From contig NZ_BJWH01000002.1 of NCBI RefSeq assembly GCF_007990265.1, positions 62,001 to 126,000 of the forward strand: a DNA stretch of 64,000 nt. The letters run 5' to 3'. The notes below the pieces were generated by a model, which was not told where the DNA came from, did no database searches, and saw only the letters and a list, made by a program, of their open reading frames with translations. Below are positions 8,281 to 17,082 of this stretch, piece by piece. This stretch comes from Cellulomonas terrae (GTDB taxonomy: Bacteria > Actinomycetota > Actinomycetes > Actinomycetales > Cellulomonadaceae). Every line of letters starts with the position of its first letter. Positions within the stretch are counted from its first letter, which is position 1. The position numbers were made by a program, and so were the translations under genes.

Positions 8281-9426
8281 TCAGCGGAACCGCGTCATGT
8301 GCGTCTGGACGTTGGCGACGTAGCGCCGCGTGTCCGCGAACATGCCGTTCTTCTTCACGGAGGACGCGCCCTGGTAGTACCCGGCGATCGCCGTGGGCAG
8401 GTCGGGGGCGTTCCCGACGAGCGCGCGCAGGATGGCGACGCCCGCCGTCACGTTGTCGTCCGGGTTCACGAGGTTGAGCTGGCGACCCACGAGGTCCGAC
8501 GCCCACTGTCCCGACGTGGGGATGACCTGCATGGTGCCGATCGCGTTGGCGGGGGAGACGACCGCGTGCTTGAACCCCGACTCCTGGAACGCGACCGCCT
8601 GGGCCAGGGCCGGGTCGACCCCCATGGCGCGGGCCGTCGCGACGATCTTGGCCTGCATCTCTGCCTTCGACGGCGTCGGGGAGCTGCGCAGCGTGGTGAG
8701 GTTCGCGTTCGCGGCGGCGACGACCGAGTCGGCATAGGTGCGCCCGGCGAACGTGTTGCCGACCGTCGCCGTGGACGGCGCGGCGACGGGCACCGGCACG
8801 GTGAGGGTCTGCCCGATGCGGATCATGGCCCGGGAGTCGAGGCCGTTCGCCGCGACGACCGCGGCGACGGTGGCGCCGTGCTTTGCGGCGATGGCGGTGA
8901 CGGTGTCGCCGGACCGGACGGTGTGCGAGACGGACCCTGCGGCCTGAGCCGCGGCGGCAGGAGCGGGCGCGGCCGCTGCGGCGCCACCGGCTCCCGGGAT
9001 CGACAGCATCTGGCCGATGCGGATGAACGCCCGGGAGTCGAGGCCGTTCGCCGCGACGACGGCCGCGACGGTGGTGCCGTGCTTCGCGGCGATCCTGCTG
9101 ACGGTGTCACCGGGGACGACCTTGTAGGCGGCGGCCACGGGCGCAGGCGCCACGGCGGCGGGAGCGGGGGCGGCGGCGGTCGGGATGGTCAGCACCTGAC
9201 CGATCCGGATCCGGGAGGCGTCCCCCAGCGCGTTGGCGCGAGCGATCGCGGCCACGGTGGTGCCGCTGCGGGTGGCGATGTGGCTGACGGTGTCGCCGCT
9301 GCGGACCGTGTACGACTCGTCGGCGTGGGCCGCACCTGCGGTGGCGGTCACCCCGACGACAGCCAGCGCGAGCGTCGCGCCGGTCCCGGTGGCGACGCGG
9401 CGGGCGGTGGCCTGGTGGTGCGACAT
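8281..9426 (-). CDS. Secreted LysM lytic transglycosylase (three LysM plus SLT domain)
   Basis: Exported peptidoglycan hydrolase, 381 aa. The signal peptide ends near AGAAHA-DE (about residue 36). Three LysM domains follow: YTVRSGDTVSHIATRSG, YKVVPGDTVSRIAAKHG and HTVRSGDTVTAIAAKHG, separated by Ala/Pro linkers. The C-terminal lysozyme-like SLT domain contains QESGFKHAVVSPANAIG (catalytic Glu) and GTMQVIPTSG. It would bind glycan strands and cleave them by transglycosylation. ATG 9426 was chosen because the signal peptide starts there with GAGGTAGG upstream; the longer open frame to 9759 adds no secretion signal. It lies between the PASTA kinase and an Rv2175c-like gene. Confidence 0.93.
   Translation of the reverse strand: MSHHQATARRVATGTGATLALAVVGVTATAGAAHADESYTVRSGDTVSHIATRSGTTVAAIARANALGDASRIRIGQVLTIPTAAAPAPAAVAPAPVAAAYKVVPGDTVSRIAAKHGTTVAAVVAANGLDSRAFIRIGQMLSIPGAGGAAAAAPAPAAAAQAAGSVSHTVRSGDTVTAIAAKHGATVAAVVAANGLDSRAMIRIGQTLTVPVPVAAPSTATVGNTFAGRTYADSVVAAANANLTTLRSSPTPSKAEMQAKIVATARAMGVDPALAQAVAFQESGFKHAVVSPANAIGTMQVIPTSGQWASDLVGRQLNLVNPDDNVTAGVAILRALVGNAPDLPTAIAGYYQGASSVKKNGMFADTRRYVANVQTHMTRFR
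8812..8911 (-). repeat. LysM coding repeat, copy 3
   Basis: This stretch is highly similar to 9013-9112, displaced by exactly 201 bp (67 codons). It encodes nearly the same LysM core (AAVVAANGLDSRAMIRIGQ). It is a within-gene duplication. Confidence 0.7.
9013..9112 (-). repeat. LysM coding repeat, copy 2
   Basis: Partner of 8812-8911 at 201 bp spacing, encoding AAVVAANGLDSRAFIRIGQ. The first LysM domain (9180-9310) is more diverged. Confidence 0.7.
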
Positions 9427-9558
9427 GGTGCCTACCTCATGGTGCGGAAGTGAACGGATGGTGCCTGTGTGACTGGAGTGACAGAATGCGAACGTATCCG
9501 AATACTGCACGGGGGGAAAGCGCGCGGGGGAATTGCGGGGGTGTAATTCAACGATGCG

Positions 9559-9564
9559 TACTCT
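9559..9564 (+). promoter_or_regulatory. Probable -10 TACTCT, leaderless start
   Basis: TACTCT is followed by 6 nt and the GTG at 9571, and there is no Shine-Dalgarno sequence in the unusually AT-rich stretch before it. Confidence 0.5.
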
Positions 9565-9570
9565 TGTCGG

Positions 9571-9984
9571 GTGAACGATTCTGCAGAGACCCTCGACCGG
9601 CTGGTCGACGAGTGGCTCACCATCCCTGATGTCGCCGACCGGCTCGGCCTCGACGCCTCGAAGGTGCGCCGGATCGTGCAGGAGCGCCGCATCATCGGCG
9701 TCCGGCGCGGCGACCCGCGCATCTTCGTCGTGCCCGCCGCGTTCCTCGTGCCGGGGCACCTCGCCAACCCGGCTCAGCCGACCACCCCCGACGCGGGGCA
9801 GCCGTGGACGGTCCTCGCCTCCCTGCAGGGCACGCTGACGGTCCTGTCGGACGCCGGGTTCTCCGACGAGGCAGCCATCGAGTGGCTCTTCACCCCCGAC
9901 GACTCCCTGCCGGGGACGCCGATCGAGGCGCTGCGCACGGGGCGCAAGACCGAGATCCGGCGCAGGGCCGCAGCAGAGCTCTGA
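9571..9984 (+). CDS. Rv2175c-like DNA-binding protein (winged helix-turn-helix)
   Basis: 137 aa. The N-terminal region has an excisionase/MerR-like helix-turn-helix: WLTIPDVADRLGLDASKVRRIVQERRI (about residues 14-40). It is followed by a compact C-terminal domain with GTLTVLSDAGFSDEAAIEWLF. The order and neighbourhood match M. tuberculosis Rv2175c, a DNA-binding substrate of the kinase PknL. Here a Thr lies at residue 7, in a short flexible N-terminus like the reported mycobacterial phosphosite (Thr9). GTG 9571 fits a leaderless mRNA. The gene is divergent from the LysM gene and convergent with polyprenyl synthetase (9 nt apart). Phosphorylation is inference from synteny. Confidence 0.85.
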   Translation: MNDSAETLDRLVDEWLTIPDVADRLGLDASKVRRIVQERRIIGVRRGDPRIFVVPAAFLVPGHLANPAQPTTPDAGQPWTVLASLQGTLTVLSDAGFSDEAAIEWLFTPDDSLPGTPIEALRTGRKTEIRRRAAAEL

Positions 9985-9993
9985 CCCGCCGGC

Positions 9994-11115
9994 TCAGGCG
10001 CGCCGGTCGACGGCCGCGTGCGCGAGCCCGATCAGCTGCGTGCGCGCCGGCTCCTCCCAGGGCCGCGCGTCCATGAGGGCGAAAGCGCGGCCGGCCAGGT
10101 CGTCGATGAGCGCCTCGACGTCGTCGGGGGCGCCGGTGTCGCGGATGGCCGTGGCGAGCGTGACGACGTCGGCGTCCGTGAGCGCACGGTCGCCGAGACG
10201 CGTGCGCAGCAGCTCCACGGTCGCCTCGTCGGCCGAGGCACGTGCCCGGGCCATGGCCCGGGCGGCCAGGATCGTGCGCTTTCCCTCGCGCAGGTCGTCC
10301 CCCGCGGGCTTGCCGGTCGTCCGCGGGTCGCCGAACACCCCGAGCAGGTCGTCGCGGAGCTGGAACGCCTCACCCAGCGGCAGCCCGAGCGTGCGGCAGG
10401 CCTGGAGCTCCTCCTCGCCGGCGTCGGCGAGGGATGCGCCCAGGACGATGGGGTGCTCGACGCTGTACCGGGCTGCCTTGGCGCGGATGACCTCGCGTGC
10501 GCGTGCCTCGTCCGACGCCGGGTCGTCACCCCACGGCAGCGCCTGCGCCAGCACGTCCAGGTACTGCCCGACGGTGACCTCGGTCCGCATCAGGTCGAAC
10601 ACGGCGCGGGCCCGCTCGGCCCGAGCGAGCGGTTGCAGGGCCAGTGCCCCTGCGAACTCCTGCTCGCTCGCGATGAGGGTGAGGTCGCCGAGCAGGATCG
10701 CGGCCGACATCCCGAAGCGCTCGGCGTCCCCGGTCAGGCCGCGCTCGGCGTGCAGGCCGGCGAACGCCCGGTGCGCGGCGGGGAAGCCGCGGCGGGTGTC
10801 GGAGTCGTCCATGACGTCGTCGTGGAACAGTGCGGCCGCCTGGAACAGCTCGAGCGCAGCGCCGACGCGCAGCACCGCGTCCGCCTCGGGGGTCCCGGCC
10901 CGGCCGCCGTGGGCTCGCCAGGACCAGTAGCAGAACGCCGCCCGGAGCCGCTTCCCGCCCGTGAGGATCTGGGCGACCGCGTCCGCGAGCACGTCCGCGT
11001 CGCCGCTCGCCGCGCAGAGCACGGAGCGCAGGCTGGTGACGTGCCTGGTCAGCACCTCGTCGATGCGGGTTCGGACGTCCTCGACGTCGACGAGGGACGG
11101 GGTCGCGGGGCTCAC
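9994..11115 (-). CDS. Polyprenyl (geranylgeranyl-type) diphosphate synthase
   Basis: Trans-prenyltransferase condensing isopentenyl diphosphate onto allylic diphosphates, 373 aa. The first Asp-rich motif reads FHDDVMDDSDTRRG (about residues 97-110), GKRLRAAFCYW is the substrate loop, and the second Asp-rich motif is FQLRDDLLGVFGD (about 255-267), with the conserved GKPAGDDLREGKRT after it. It corresponds to idsA2 in the mycobacterial cluster. The GTG start lies 6 nt after TAGGCT (11122-11127, minus), which overlaps the stop of the upstream lipoprotein gene. Chain length of the product cannot be fixed from motifs alone. Confidence 0.92.
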   Translation of the reverse strand: MSPATPSLVDVEDVRTRIDEVLTRHVTSLRSVLCAASGDADVLADAVAQILTGGKRLRAAFCYWSWRAHGGRAGTPEADAVLRVGAALELFQAAALFHDDVMDDSDTRRGFPAAHRAFAGLHAERGLTGDAERFGMSAAILLGDLTLIASEQEFAGALALQPLARAERARAVFDLMRTEVTVGQYLDVLAQALPWGDDPASDEARAREVIRAKAARYSVEHPIVLGASLADAGEEELQACRTLGLPLGEAFQLRDDLLGVFGDPRTTGKPAGDDLREGKRTILAARAMARARASADEATVELLRTRLGDRALTDADVVTLATAIRDTGAPDDVEALIDDLAGRAFALMDARPWEEPARTQLIGLAHAAVDRRA

Positions 11116-11121
11116 GCGGGC

Positions 11122-11127
11122 AGCCTA
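11122..11127 (-). promoter_or_regulatory. Probable -10 TAGGCT of the polyprenyl synthase gene
   Basis: On the minus strand it lies 6 nt before the GTG at 11115 and shares bases with the stop codon of the upstream lipoprotein gene. Confidence 0.45.
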
Positions 11128-11679
11128 CGGCGCCGCCGCGCGGACCCGCCCCCCGAGCGTCAGGGTGCGCTCGTCGTCCCGGTCGAGGATGCCGACGACG
11201 AGCAGCTCGGAGCCGTCGCCGCGGGAGAACGTGGACTGCGCCGCCAGGCCCGGCTCGGCGGCAGGTGGCGCGTTCTCGACGAAGCCTGCTGCGACGAGCG
11301 GCGCCCGGACGGCGTCGAGGAGCCCGGCTGCGTCCTGGGCCGTGCGCAGGTTCAGGCTGACGGCGGTCAGGTCGGTGCCGTCGACAGGCGCCGCCGACGA
11401 GAGCAGGACCTCGGCACCGTCCGGGACCGGGACGAGTGCGGTGGGGAAGCCCGTGACCAGCTCGCCGACCGCGGAGTGGGCGTCGTCGTCCGTCTCGGGC
11501 AGCAGCGTCTCCGAGGGAGCGGCCTCCGGGGTGGCCAGGGCGGCGGCGCTCCCGGTGGGAGGGCTCTGCCCGGGGCTGCTCGTCGTGCACGCCGTCGTGG
11601 AGACGCCGAGAGCCAGCGCCACGACGGCGGCGAGAAGGCCGGAGCGGGCGCGCGCTGGGAGGGGCGCGGGACGGGGCAT
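11125..11679 (-). CDS. Putative lipoprotein of unknown function
   Basis: 184 aa. A basic N-terminus (MPRPAPLPARARS) and hydrophobic core LLAAVVALALGVSTTA precede Cys at about residue 31, a lipobox-like site although position -3 is Thr rather than Leu. The mature part is Ala/Pro/Ser-rich, then a folded domain of about 120 residues with no recognised family. ATG 11679 was chosen because it begins the signal peptide and lies 6 nt after TACCCT (11686-11691, minus). The frame stays open upstream to 12156 inside the DUF4192 gene, which is a shadow. Anchoring in the membrane is inferred from the signal only. Confidence 0.72.
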   Translation of the reverse strand: MPRPAPLPARARSGLLAAVVALALGVSTTACTTSSPGQSPPTGSAAALATPEAAPSETLLPETDDDAHSAVGELVTGFPTALVPVPDGAEVLLSSAAPVDGTDLTAVSLNLRTAQDAAGLLDAVRAPLVAAGFVENAPPAAEPGLAAQSTFSRGDGSELLVVGILDRDDERTLTLGGRVRAAAP

Positions 11680-11685
11680 CGCGAC

Positions 11686-11691
11686 AGGGTA
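11686..11691 (-). promoter_or_regulatory. Probable -10 TACCCT, leaderless start
   Basis: TACCCT on the minus strand is 6 nt from the ATG at 11679. Confidence 0.5.
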
Positions 11692-11800
11692 GTCGCACCC
11701 CGGGACGCCGAGACGCCCACATGCCTGTCCTCGGCAGAGGCCGTGCACAGATCCGACGACGGGCGTCCCCGGTCGGTCGACGCTGCGATGGGCTGGCGCC

Positions 11801-12925
11801 ATGCAGACCACCACGCTCCGGGTGAGCGAACCCCAGGAGATCCTCGCGCTCGTCCCGCACCGGCTCGGCTTCCGGCCCCGGGACAGTGCGGTCGCCGTCA
11901 GCCTGCGGCCACCGCGCGGGGCGGTCGGGCTCGTCGTCCGCGTCGACCTGCCCCACCTTGCCCACCCGGCCGACGGTCCCCTGCTCGCCCGGACGCTCGT
12001 CGCACACCTCGGCCGTGACGGGGGCCGCCGCGCGATCCTCGTGCTGTACACCGACCGGGACCCGCGTGAGCAGGACGGCATCGCCCAGGTGGCTGCCCGG
12101 CACTTCCGTGAGGCGGCGGAGGATGCGCTCGGCGACGTCCTGGTCTGGGTGGTCACCCCGACCGGCTACCTCTGCCTGGACTGCGCCGAGGACTGCTGCC
12201 CGCCCGGTGGCAGGCCGCTGCGCGACCTCGACTCCACCCAGGTGGGTGCCACGCTCGTGCTCGCCGGCTCCGCCGTCGCGGACTCCCGGGAGGACGTCGC
12301 GCGGATCCGGCCGCAGCGCGCCGACGTCCGCCGGTCCACGGCGCGGGTCCGGCGCCGGTGGGAGGACCGGTGCGCCGAGGCCGTGGTCGCAGGCGACGAC
12401 GCCGTCGGCCGGTGGCGGGAAGACTCCCTCGCGGCCTGGCGACAGGCGGTCGCGATCGTCGGGGCGGGCGAGCCGGGATCCGGGGGAGCCCCGTGGGGAC
12501 GCGTCGAGGCCGGGCTCACCGACCGCCGCGTGCGCGACGGCGTGCTGGTCGCGCTGGTCCCCGGCACCTCCGACCTGCCCGAGCGCTGCGTCCGCACCGT
12601 CCCGTCCACACCGGAGCTCGACGCCGCGCTCGGCGGTGCGCTGGCGCTCATCCTCGACCCGCGCCGTGGCATCGTCCCGCCTGCCCGGCCCACGGCGGTG
12701 CACGAGGCGGTCCTCGAGGCCGTCGTGGCGCGGGGCAGGACCGGGGCGCAGGCTCCTGCGCTGACCCTCCTGGCCCTGCTCGCGTGGTGGCGCGGCGACG
12801 GCGCGCGGGCGCGTCTGCTGCTCGACGGTGCGCTCGACGCCGACGCCGAGTACCACCTCGCGGAGCTCCTCGACGACGCGTTGGCGGCCGCGATCCCGCC
12901 CGGGTGGGTCCGGCACACGGACTGA
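11801..12925 (+). CDS. DUF4192 family protein
   Basis: 374 aa, a family found in actinobacteria with no established function. The N-terminus MQTTTLRVSEPQEILALVPHRLGF with RDSAVAVSL is the family hallmark. Later segments include a VLYTDRDP motif, a cysteine cluster LCLDCAEDCCPPGG (about residues 125-138) that could bind metal, and a C-terminal helical region with LALLAWWRGDGARARLLLD. No signal peptide or membrane helix is seen, so it is likely cytosolic. ATG 11801 is the only start that gives the family N-terminus. It stands alone between the divergent lipoprotein gene and the stress protein gene. Confidence 0.85.
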   Translation: MQTTTLRVSEPQEILALVPHRLGFRPRDSAVAVSLRPPRGAVGLVVRVDLPHLAHPADGPLLARTLVAHLGRDGGRRAILVLYTDRDPREQDGIAQVAARHFREAAEDALGDVLVWVVTPTGYLCLDCAEDCCPPGGRPLRDLDSTQVGATLVLAGSAVADSREDVARIRPQRADVRRSTARVRRRWEDRCAEAVVAGDDAVGRWREDSLAAWRQAVAIVGAGEPGSGGAPWGRVEAGLTDRRVRDGVLVALVPGTSDLPERCVRTVPSTPELDAALGGALALILDPRRGIVPPARPTAVHEAVLEAVVARGRTGAQAPALTLLALLAWWRGDGARARLLLDGALDADAEYHLAELLDDALAAAIPPGWVRHTD

Positions 12926-13021
12926 CCTGCGAGGAGATCCCACCGGTGAGGTCGTCGCGGCCCGTCGCCTCCGGTAGCGTCACGGTCACGGCGGTGTTGC
13001 CGCGGGACGAGGGGAGGACCG

Positions 13022-13417
13022 ATGGGCATCGTGGTCGGCTATCTGGCCACTCCGGAAGGTCGGGCGGCCCTCGGGGCGGCGATCGAGGAGGCACGGCAGC
13101 GCGACACGCGGGTCGTGGTCGTGGTGAGCACGCGCCCCGATGCTCCGGAGGAGCAGCGCGGCGCGCTCGAGTCGGACCTCGAGCAGGTCCGGGCGGACCT
13201 CGCGTCCGCGGGCGTCGACCACGAGGTGCGGCTGCTCAGCGGCGGTGACGTGGCGGACGACCTCATCCTGACCGCGGAGGAGGTCGGCGCACAGCTGGTC
13301 GTCCTGGGCCTGCGGCGCCGCAGCCCCGTCGGCAAGCTCATCCTCGGTGCCAACGCGCAGCGCGTGCTCTTCGACGCCCCGTGCCCGGTGCTCACCGTCA
13401 AGCCCGGCCCCGCCTGA
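13022..13417 (+). CDS. Universal stress protein (UspA family)
   Basis: 131 aa, a single Usp domain. It starts MGIVVGYLATPEG, and the nucleotide loop reads GLRRRSPVGKLILGANAQ (about residues 97-114), close to the G-2X-G-9X-G(S/T) ATP-binding pattern, with Asn in place of the usual Ser/Thr after Gly-Ala. The C-terminal strand is CPVLTVK. A GGGAGGACC ribosome binding site lies just before ATG 13022. ATP binding is plausible but not certain given the changed residue. The gene lies upstream of the principal sigma factor. Confidence 0.88.
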   Translation: MGIVVGYLATPEGRAALGAAIEEARQRDTRVVVVVSTRPDAPEEQRGALESDLEQVRADLASAGVDHEVRLLSGGDVADDLILTAEEVGAQLVVLGLRRRSPVGKLILGANAQRVLFDAPCPVLTVKPGPA

Positions 13418-13587
13418 CGCGACCGCCGACACACCCGGACGGCTGATCGTCGGGATCGGCCGAACGTGCTCGTCCGCGCGGGAATCTCTGGCGTCCGCCG
13501 CTCGTTGAGCACGAGAACCCCATGACCGCCGTCCGCGACGGCCGAGTCGTCGTGCCCGTGATCGCGCCGACCGGCCCCCGGGGTCGG

Positions 13588-13593
13588 TACAAT
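13588..13593 (+). promoter_or_regulatory. Probable -10 TACAAT of the sigma factor gene
   Basis: TACAAT is the best -10 match in the 229-bp gap before the gene, about 55 nt upstream of the GTG. A GCCGAC element lies near the -35 position (13566-13571) but matches weakly. The rest of the gap shows nothing else recognisable. Confidence 0.5.
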
Positions 13594-13646
13594 ATCCATC
13601 TACCTCCCGGCCCCGTTCCGGGTGTCGCGCTGCCGAAAGGTCGTTC

Positions 13647-15236
<1,590 letters not shown>

Positions 15237-15251
15237 CAGCGAGCGCTCGAC

Positions 15252-15295
15252 CACGACGAAGGCCCGGACCGGGATCGGTCCGGGCCTTCGTCGTG
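15252..15295 (+). terminator. Strong hairpin terminator of the sigma factor gene
   Basis: Perfect 19-bp inverted repeat (15252-15270 with 15277-15295) around a GGGATC loop. A further GAGCGC/GCGCTC pair (15241-15246, 15295-15300) could extend it. Confidence 0.9.
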
Positions 15296-15312
15296 CGCTC
15301 AGGGAACCATAC

Positions 15313-15347
15313 CGTCAGTCTTGACTAACGGTTAGCCATCACTGACG
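15313..15347. promoter_or_regulatory. Nested 35-bp palindrome, probable ArsR-family operator and promoter
   Basis: Two inverted repeats share one centre at 15330: outer arms CGTCAGT (15313-15319) and ACTGACG (15341-15347), inner arms CTAAC-G-GTTAG (15325-15335). TTGACT (15321-15326) is a good -35, and 17 nt later GACGAT (15344-15349) is a weak -10. An autoregulatory dimeric repressor bound here would cover the promoter. The downstream ArsR-type protein is the obvious candidate. Symmetry is seen directly; the binding protein is inference. Confidence 0.65.
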
Positions 15348-15381
15348 ATGGACGGCAGGCCAGCCGGACCGGAGGTGGATC

Positions 15382-15558
15382 GTGCACAGACCCGTCGTGC
15401 GGTTCGAGGTCGCGAGGACGGACCCCGAGCGTGGACGTGCGTCCTGGCTGCAGCTCGTCGTCAGGATGGGGGAGGCACCGCTCGAGCCCTCCGTCGGCAA
15501 GGGCAGCATCGCGGTCCTCGCCGACCCGGACGGACGTGCGGTGGGGCTGTGGGCGTGA
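15382..15558 (+). pseudogene. Remnant VOC (glyoxalase/bleomycin-resistance) domain, internally deleted
   Basis: 58 codons from GTG 15382 (GGAGG at 15371-15375) to TGA 15558. The first part, RPVVRFEVARTDPERGRASW, matches the first strand and helix of a VOC-domain protein. The last part, GSIAVLADPDGRAVGLWA, matches its final strand. The ~60 residues usually between them are missing, yet the frame is intact. It is either a decayed gene kept for translational coupling to the ArsR gene (stop and start overlap, GTGA) or a half-size VOC module acting as an oligomer. The deletion reading is favoured because the retained ends belong to opposite ends of one module. Confidence 0.6.
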
Positions 15559-15908
15559 GTCAGACGGACGTCGTCCTGCGCGCGCTGGCCGAGCCCCGGC
15601 GTCGCGAGATCCTCACCCTCCTGGCGCACGACGAGGTCCCCGTCGGCCGGCTCGCGGAGGCGTTCGACGTGAGCCGCTCCGCCGTGAGCCAGCACCTGCG
15701 GGTGCTCGAGGACGCCGGTCTGGTGACGCGTCGAGCCGAGGGAACCCGCAACTTCTACCGCTCCCGACCCGAGGGCCTCATCGGGTTGCGCGCCTACCTC
15801 GACGAGACCTGGGCGGCGTCCCTCGATGCCGCACGGAGGATCGTCGAGGGGGAGGCGGGAGTGCTGGACGCCGACGGCACCGAGAGGGACTCCCGTGCGA
15901 CGGCCTGA
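15555..15908 (+). CDS. ArsR-family winged helix-turn-helix regulator
   Basis: 117 aa transcriptional repressor. The core reads LRALAEPRRREILTLLAHDE (helices 1-2) and PVGRLAEAFDVSRSAVSQHLRVLEDAGLVT (recognition helix). RRAEGTRNFYRSRPEGL forms the wing, and the C-terminal helix has the W of the SRPBCC-linked ArsR group. No metal-binding Cys pairs are visible, so this is not a metal sensor. GTG 15555 overlaps the preceding stop. It is followed, with overlap, by an SRPBCC gene, the classic ArsR/AHSA1 pairing, and is probably autoregulated through the 15313-15347 palindrome. Confidence 0.9.
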   Translation: MSQTDVVLRALAEPRRREILTLLAHDEVPVGRLAEAFDVSRSAVSQHLRVLEDAGLVTRRAEGTRNFYRSRPEGLIGLRAYLDETWAASLDAARRIVEGEAGVLDADGTERDSRATA

Positions 15909-16389
15909 GCCCACGCTCGCGGCCCCGCCGGTCCGGCAGGCGACGACCGTGCGCGCGGACGTGACGACGACGTTCGACGTGTTCGTCCGCGAGATCGGCC
16001 TCTGGTGGCCGGTCGAGCCGTTCTCGACCGGCGGTGACCGGGTGCGCGACGTCTCGGTGGAGCGCCGTCTCGGCGGGAGGGTCATCGAGACCTGGGACGA
16101 CGGCACCGCGCACGTCTGGGGCGAGCTCGTCGCCTGGGACCCGCCCCACGGGTTCACGATGTCGTGGCTGCTCACCCCGGAGCCGACGGAGGTCGAGCTG
16201 ACGTTCCGGTCGCTGGGCGCCGCGCTCACGCGGGTCAGCGTCGAGCACCGGGGCTGGGAGCGGATGACCGAGGAGCAGCTCGGCGGCGCGTGCGCGCTGC
16301 CGGAAGGCTACCGCGGCGGCTCGTACGTCCGGGGGTGGGCGACGATCCTCGGCCGACTGGTGGCACACGTCGAGGACGGTGCCCGGTGA
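15895..16389 (+). CDS. SRPBCC / AHSA1-like protein
   Basis: 164 aa, START-like hydrophobic-pocket fold. Recognisable pieces are RADVTTTFDVFVREIGLWWP, a variant of the family N-terminus, GGRVIETWDDGTAHVWGELV, WDPPHGFTMSWLL, TEVELTFRSLGAALTRVSVEHRGWE and WATILGRLVAHVE. GTG 15895 overlaps the ArsR gene by 14 nt and gives a short Pro-rich lead before the domain. The open frame to 15826 lies inside the ArsR gene. Such proteins bind small hydrophobic ligands; the ligand is unknown. The pairing with ArsR and a YciI protein suggests a small-molecule response cassette. Confidence 0.87.
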   Translation: MRRPEPTLAAPPVRQATTVRADVTTTFDVFVREIGLWWPVEPFSTGGDRVRDVSVERRLGGRVIETWDDGTAHVWGELVAWDPPHGFTMSWLLTPEPTEVELTFRSLGAALTRVSVEHRGWERMTEEQLGGACALPEGYRGGSYVRGWATILGRLVAHVEDGAR

Positions 16390-16664
16390 CGCAGGTGTGG
16401 TACGTCGTGCTCTACGAGTCGGGACCCGACGTGCTCACGCTCGCGCCCGTGCACATGGCGGCCCACGTCGCCCACTACGAGGGCTTCGCCGCCCGCGGCC
16501 TGCTGACGGCCATCGGGACGTTCGAGCAGCCGGAGGTGAACGGGTCGATGTGCGTGCTGACGACGCGGGAGGCCGCGGAGGAGTTCGCGGCCACCGACCC
16601 GTTCGTGCTGCACGGCGTCGTCCGGGCCTACCGCGTGCACGCGTGGAGCGACGTGCTGGCCTGA
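16386..16664 (+). CDS. YciI-like (YCII domain) protein
   Basis: 92 aa. The sequence VWYVVLYESGPDVLTLAP begins the ferredoxin-like fold, HMAAHVAHYEGFAARGLLTAIG carries the conserved His of the YCII family, and REAAEEFAATDPFVLHGVV matches the family motif around DPF. GTG 16386 overlaps the SRPBCC stop (GTGA). It is the last gene of the ArsR cassette. Family members are small dimeric proteins, some with dehydrochlorinase-like activity; the substrate here is unknown. Confidence 0.87.
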   Translation: MTQVWYVVLYESGPDVLTLAPVHMAAHVAHYEGFAARGLLTAIGTFEQPEVNGSMCVLTTREAAEEFAATDPFVLHGVVRAYRVHAWSDVLA

Positions 16665-16667
16665 GGG

Positions 16668-17033
16668 TCAGCGGGTGATGTACCAGAGGATCAGGTCGTG
16701 CGCCTTGTGCGCCTTCTCCACGCCCCGGAAGTCGGCCTCGTGCACCACGCCGCCGACGTCGATGGCGATGCTGCTGCTGGACGTGAACTTGCCGGCGAAC
16801 GACGTGTTGCTCACGACCGACACGGAGCGCACGTGCCGGTAGGGGATCGACGTGATCGCGACCCGCTTGCCGACGAAGCTCTTGTCCTGCATGACGATCC
16901 GCAACGTCGTCAGCCCGACGAAGCCGGTACCGGTCCCGATGCAGTCGTAGACGGCGAGCACCTCCTCGCCCTGCAGGAGGCCACGGCTGACCAGCTCGAG
17001 CTGTTCGGACTTGTCGACGTCGGGCTGGGTCAC
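16668..17033 (-). CDS. Small PH-domain protein (bacterial PH type)
   Basis: 121 aa. VTQPDVDKSEQLELVSRGLLQGEEVLAVYDCIG leads into a pleckstrin-homology-like beta barrel with GLTTLRIVMQDKSFVGKRVA, SIPYRHVRSVSV and SIAIDVGGVVHEADFRG, and ends with a helix (EKAHKAHDLILWYITR). This is the bPH domain of YdjO/YvbH type. GTG 17033 was chosen for the AGGAG 7 nt upstream and because the domain begins there; the open frame to 17438 runs through the next gene. It is convergent with the YciI gene by 3 nt. Function unknown. Confidence 0.85.
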   Translation of the reverse strand: MTQPDVDKSEQLELVSRGLLQGEEVLAVYDCIGTGTGFVGLTTLRIVMQDKSFVGKRVAITSIPYRHVRSVSVVSNTSFAGKFTSSSSIAIDVGGVVHEADFRGVEKAHKAHDLILWYITR

Positions 17034-17082
17034 GGACGGCTCCTGATCGCTCGGACGGCACGGTGTGGGCCGAGCATAAGAC

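Noticed and set aside
6199-9453. 1084-codon open frame antisense to the PASTA kinase and LysM genes
   Set aside because: The opposite strand has clear kinase, PASTA, LysM and SLT motifs, and this frame has none.
9427-9570. c-di-AMP (ydaO-type) riboswitch before the LysM hydrolase
   Set aside because: Such riboswitches occur before actinobacterial wall hydrolases, but the 144-bp gap is shared with a divergent leaderless gene and leaves too little room; the conserved ydaO core is not visible.
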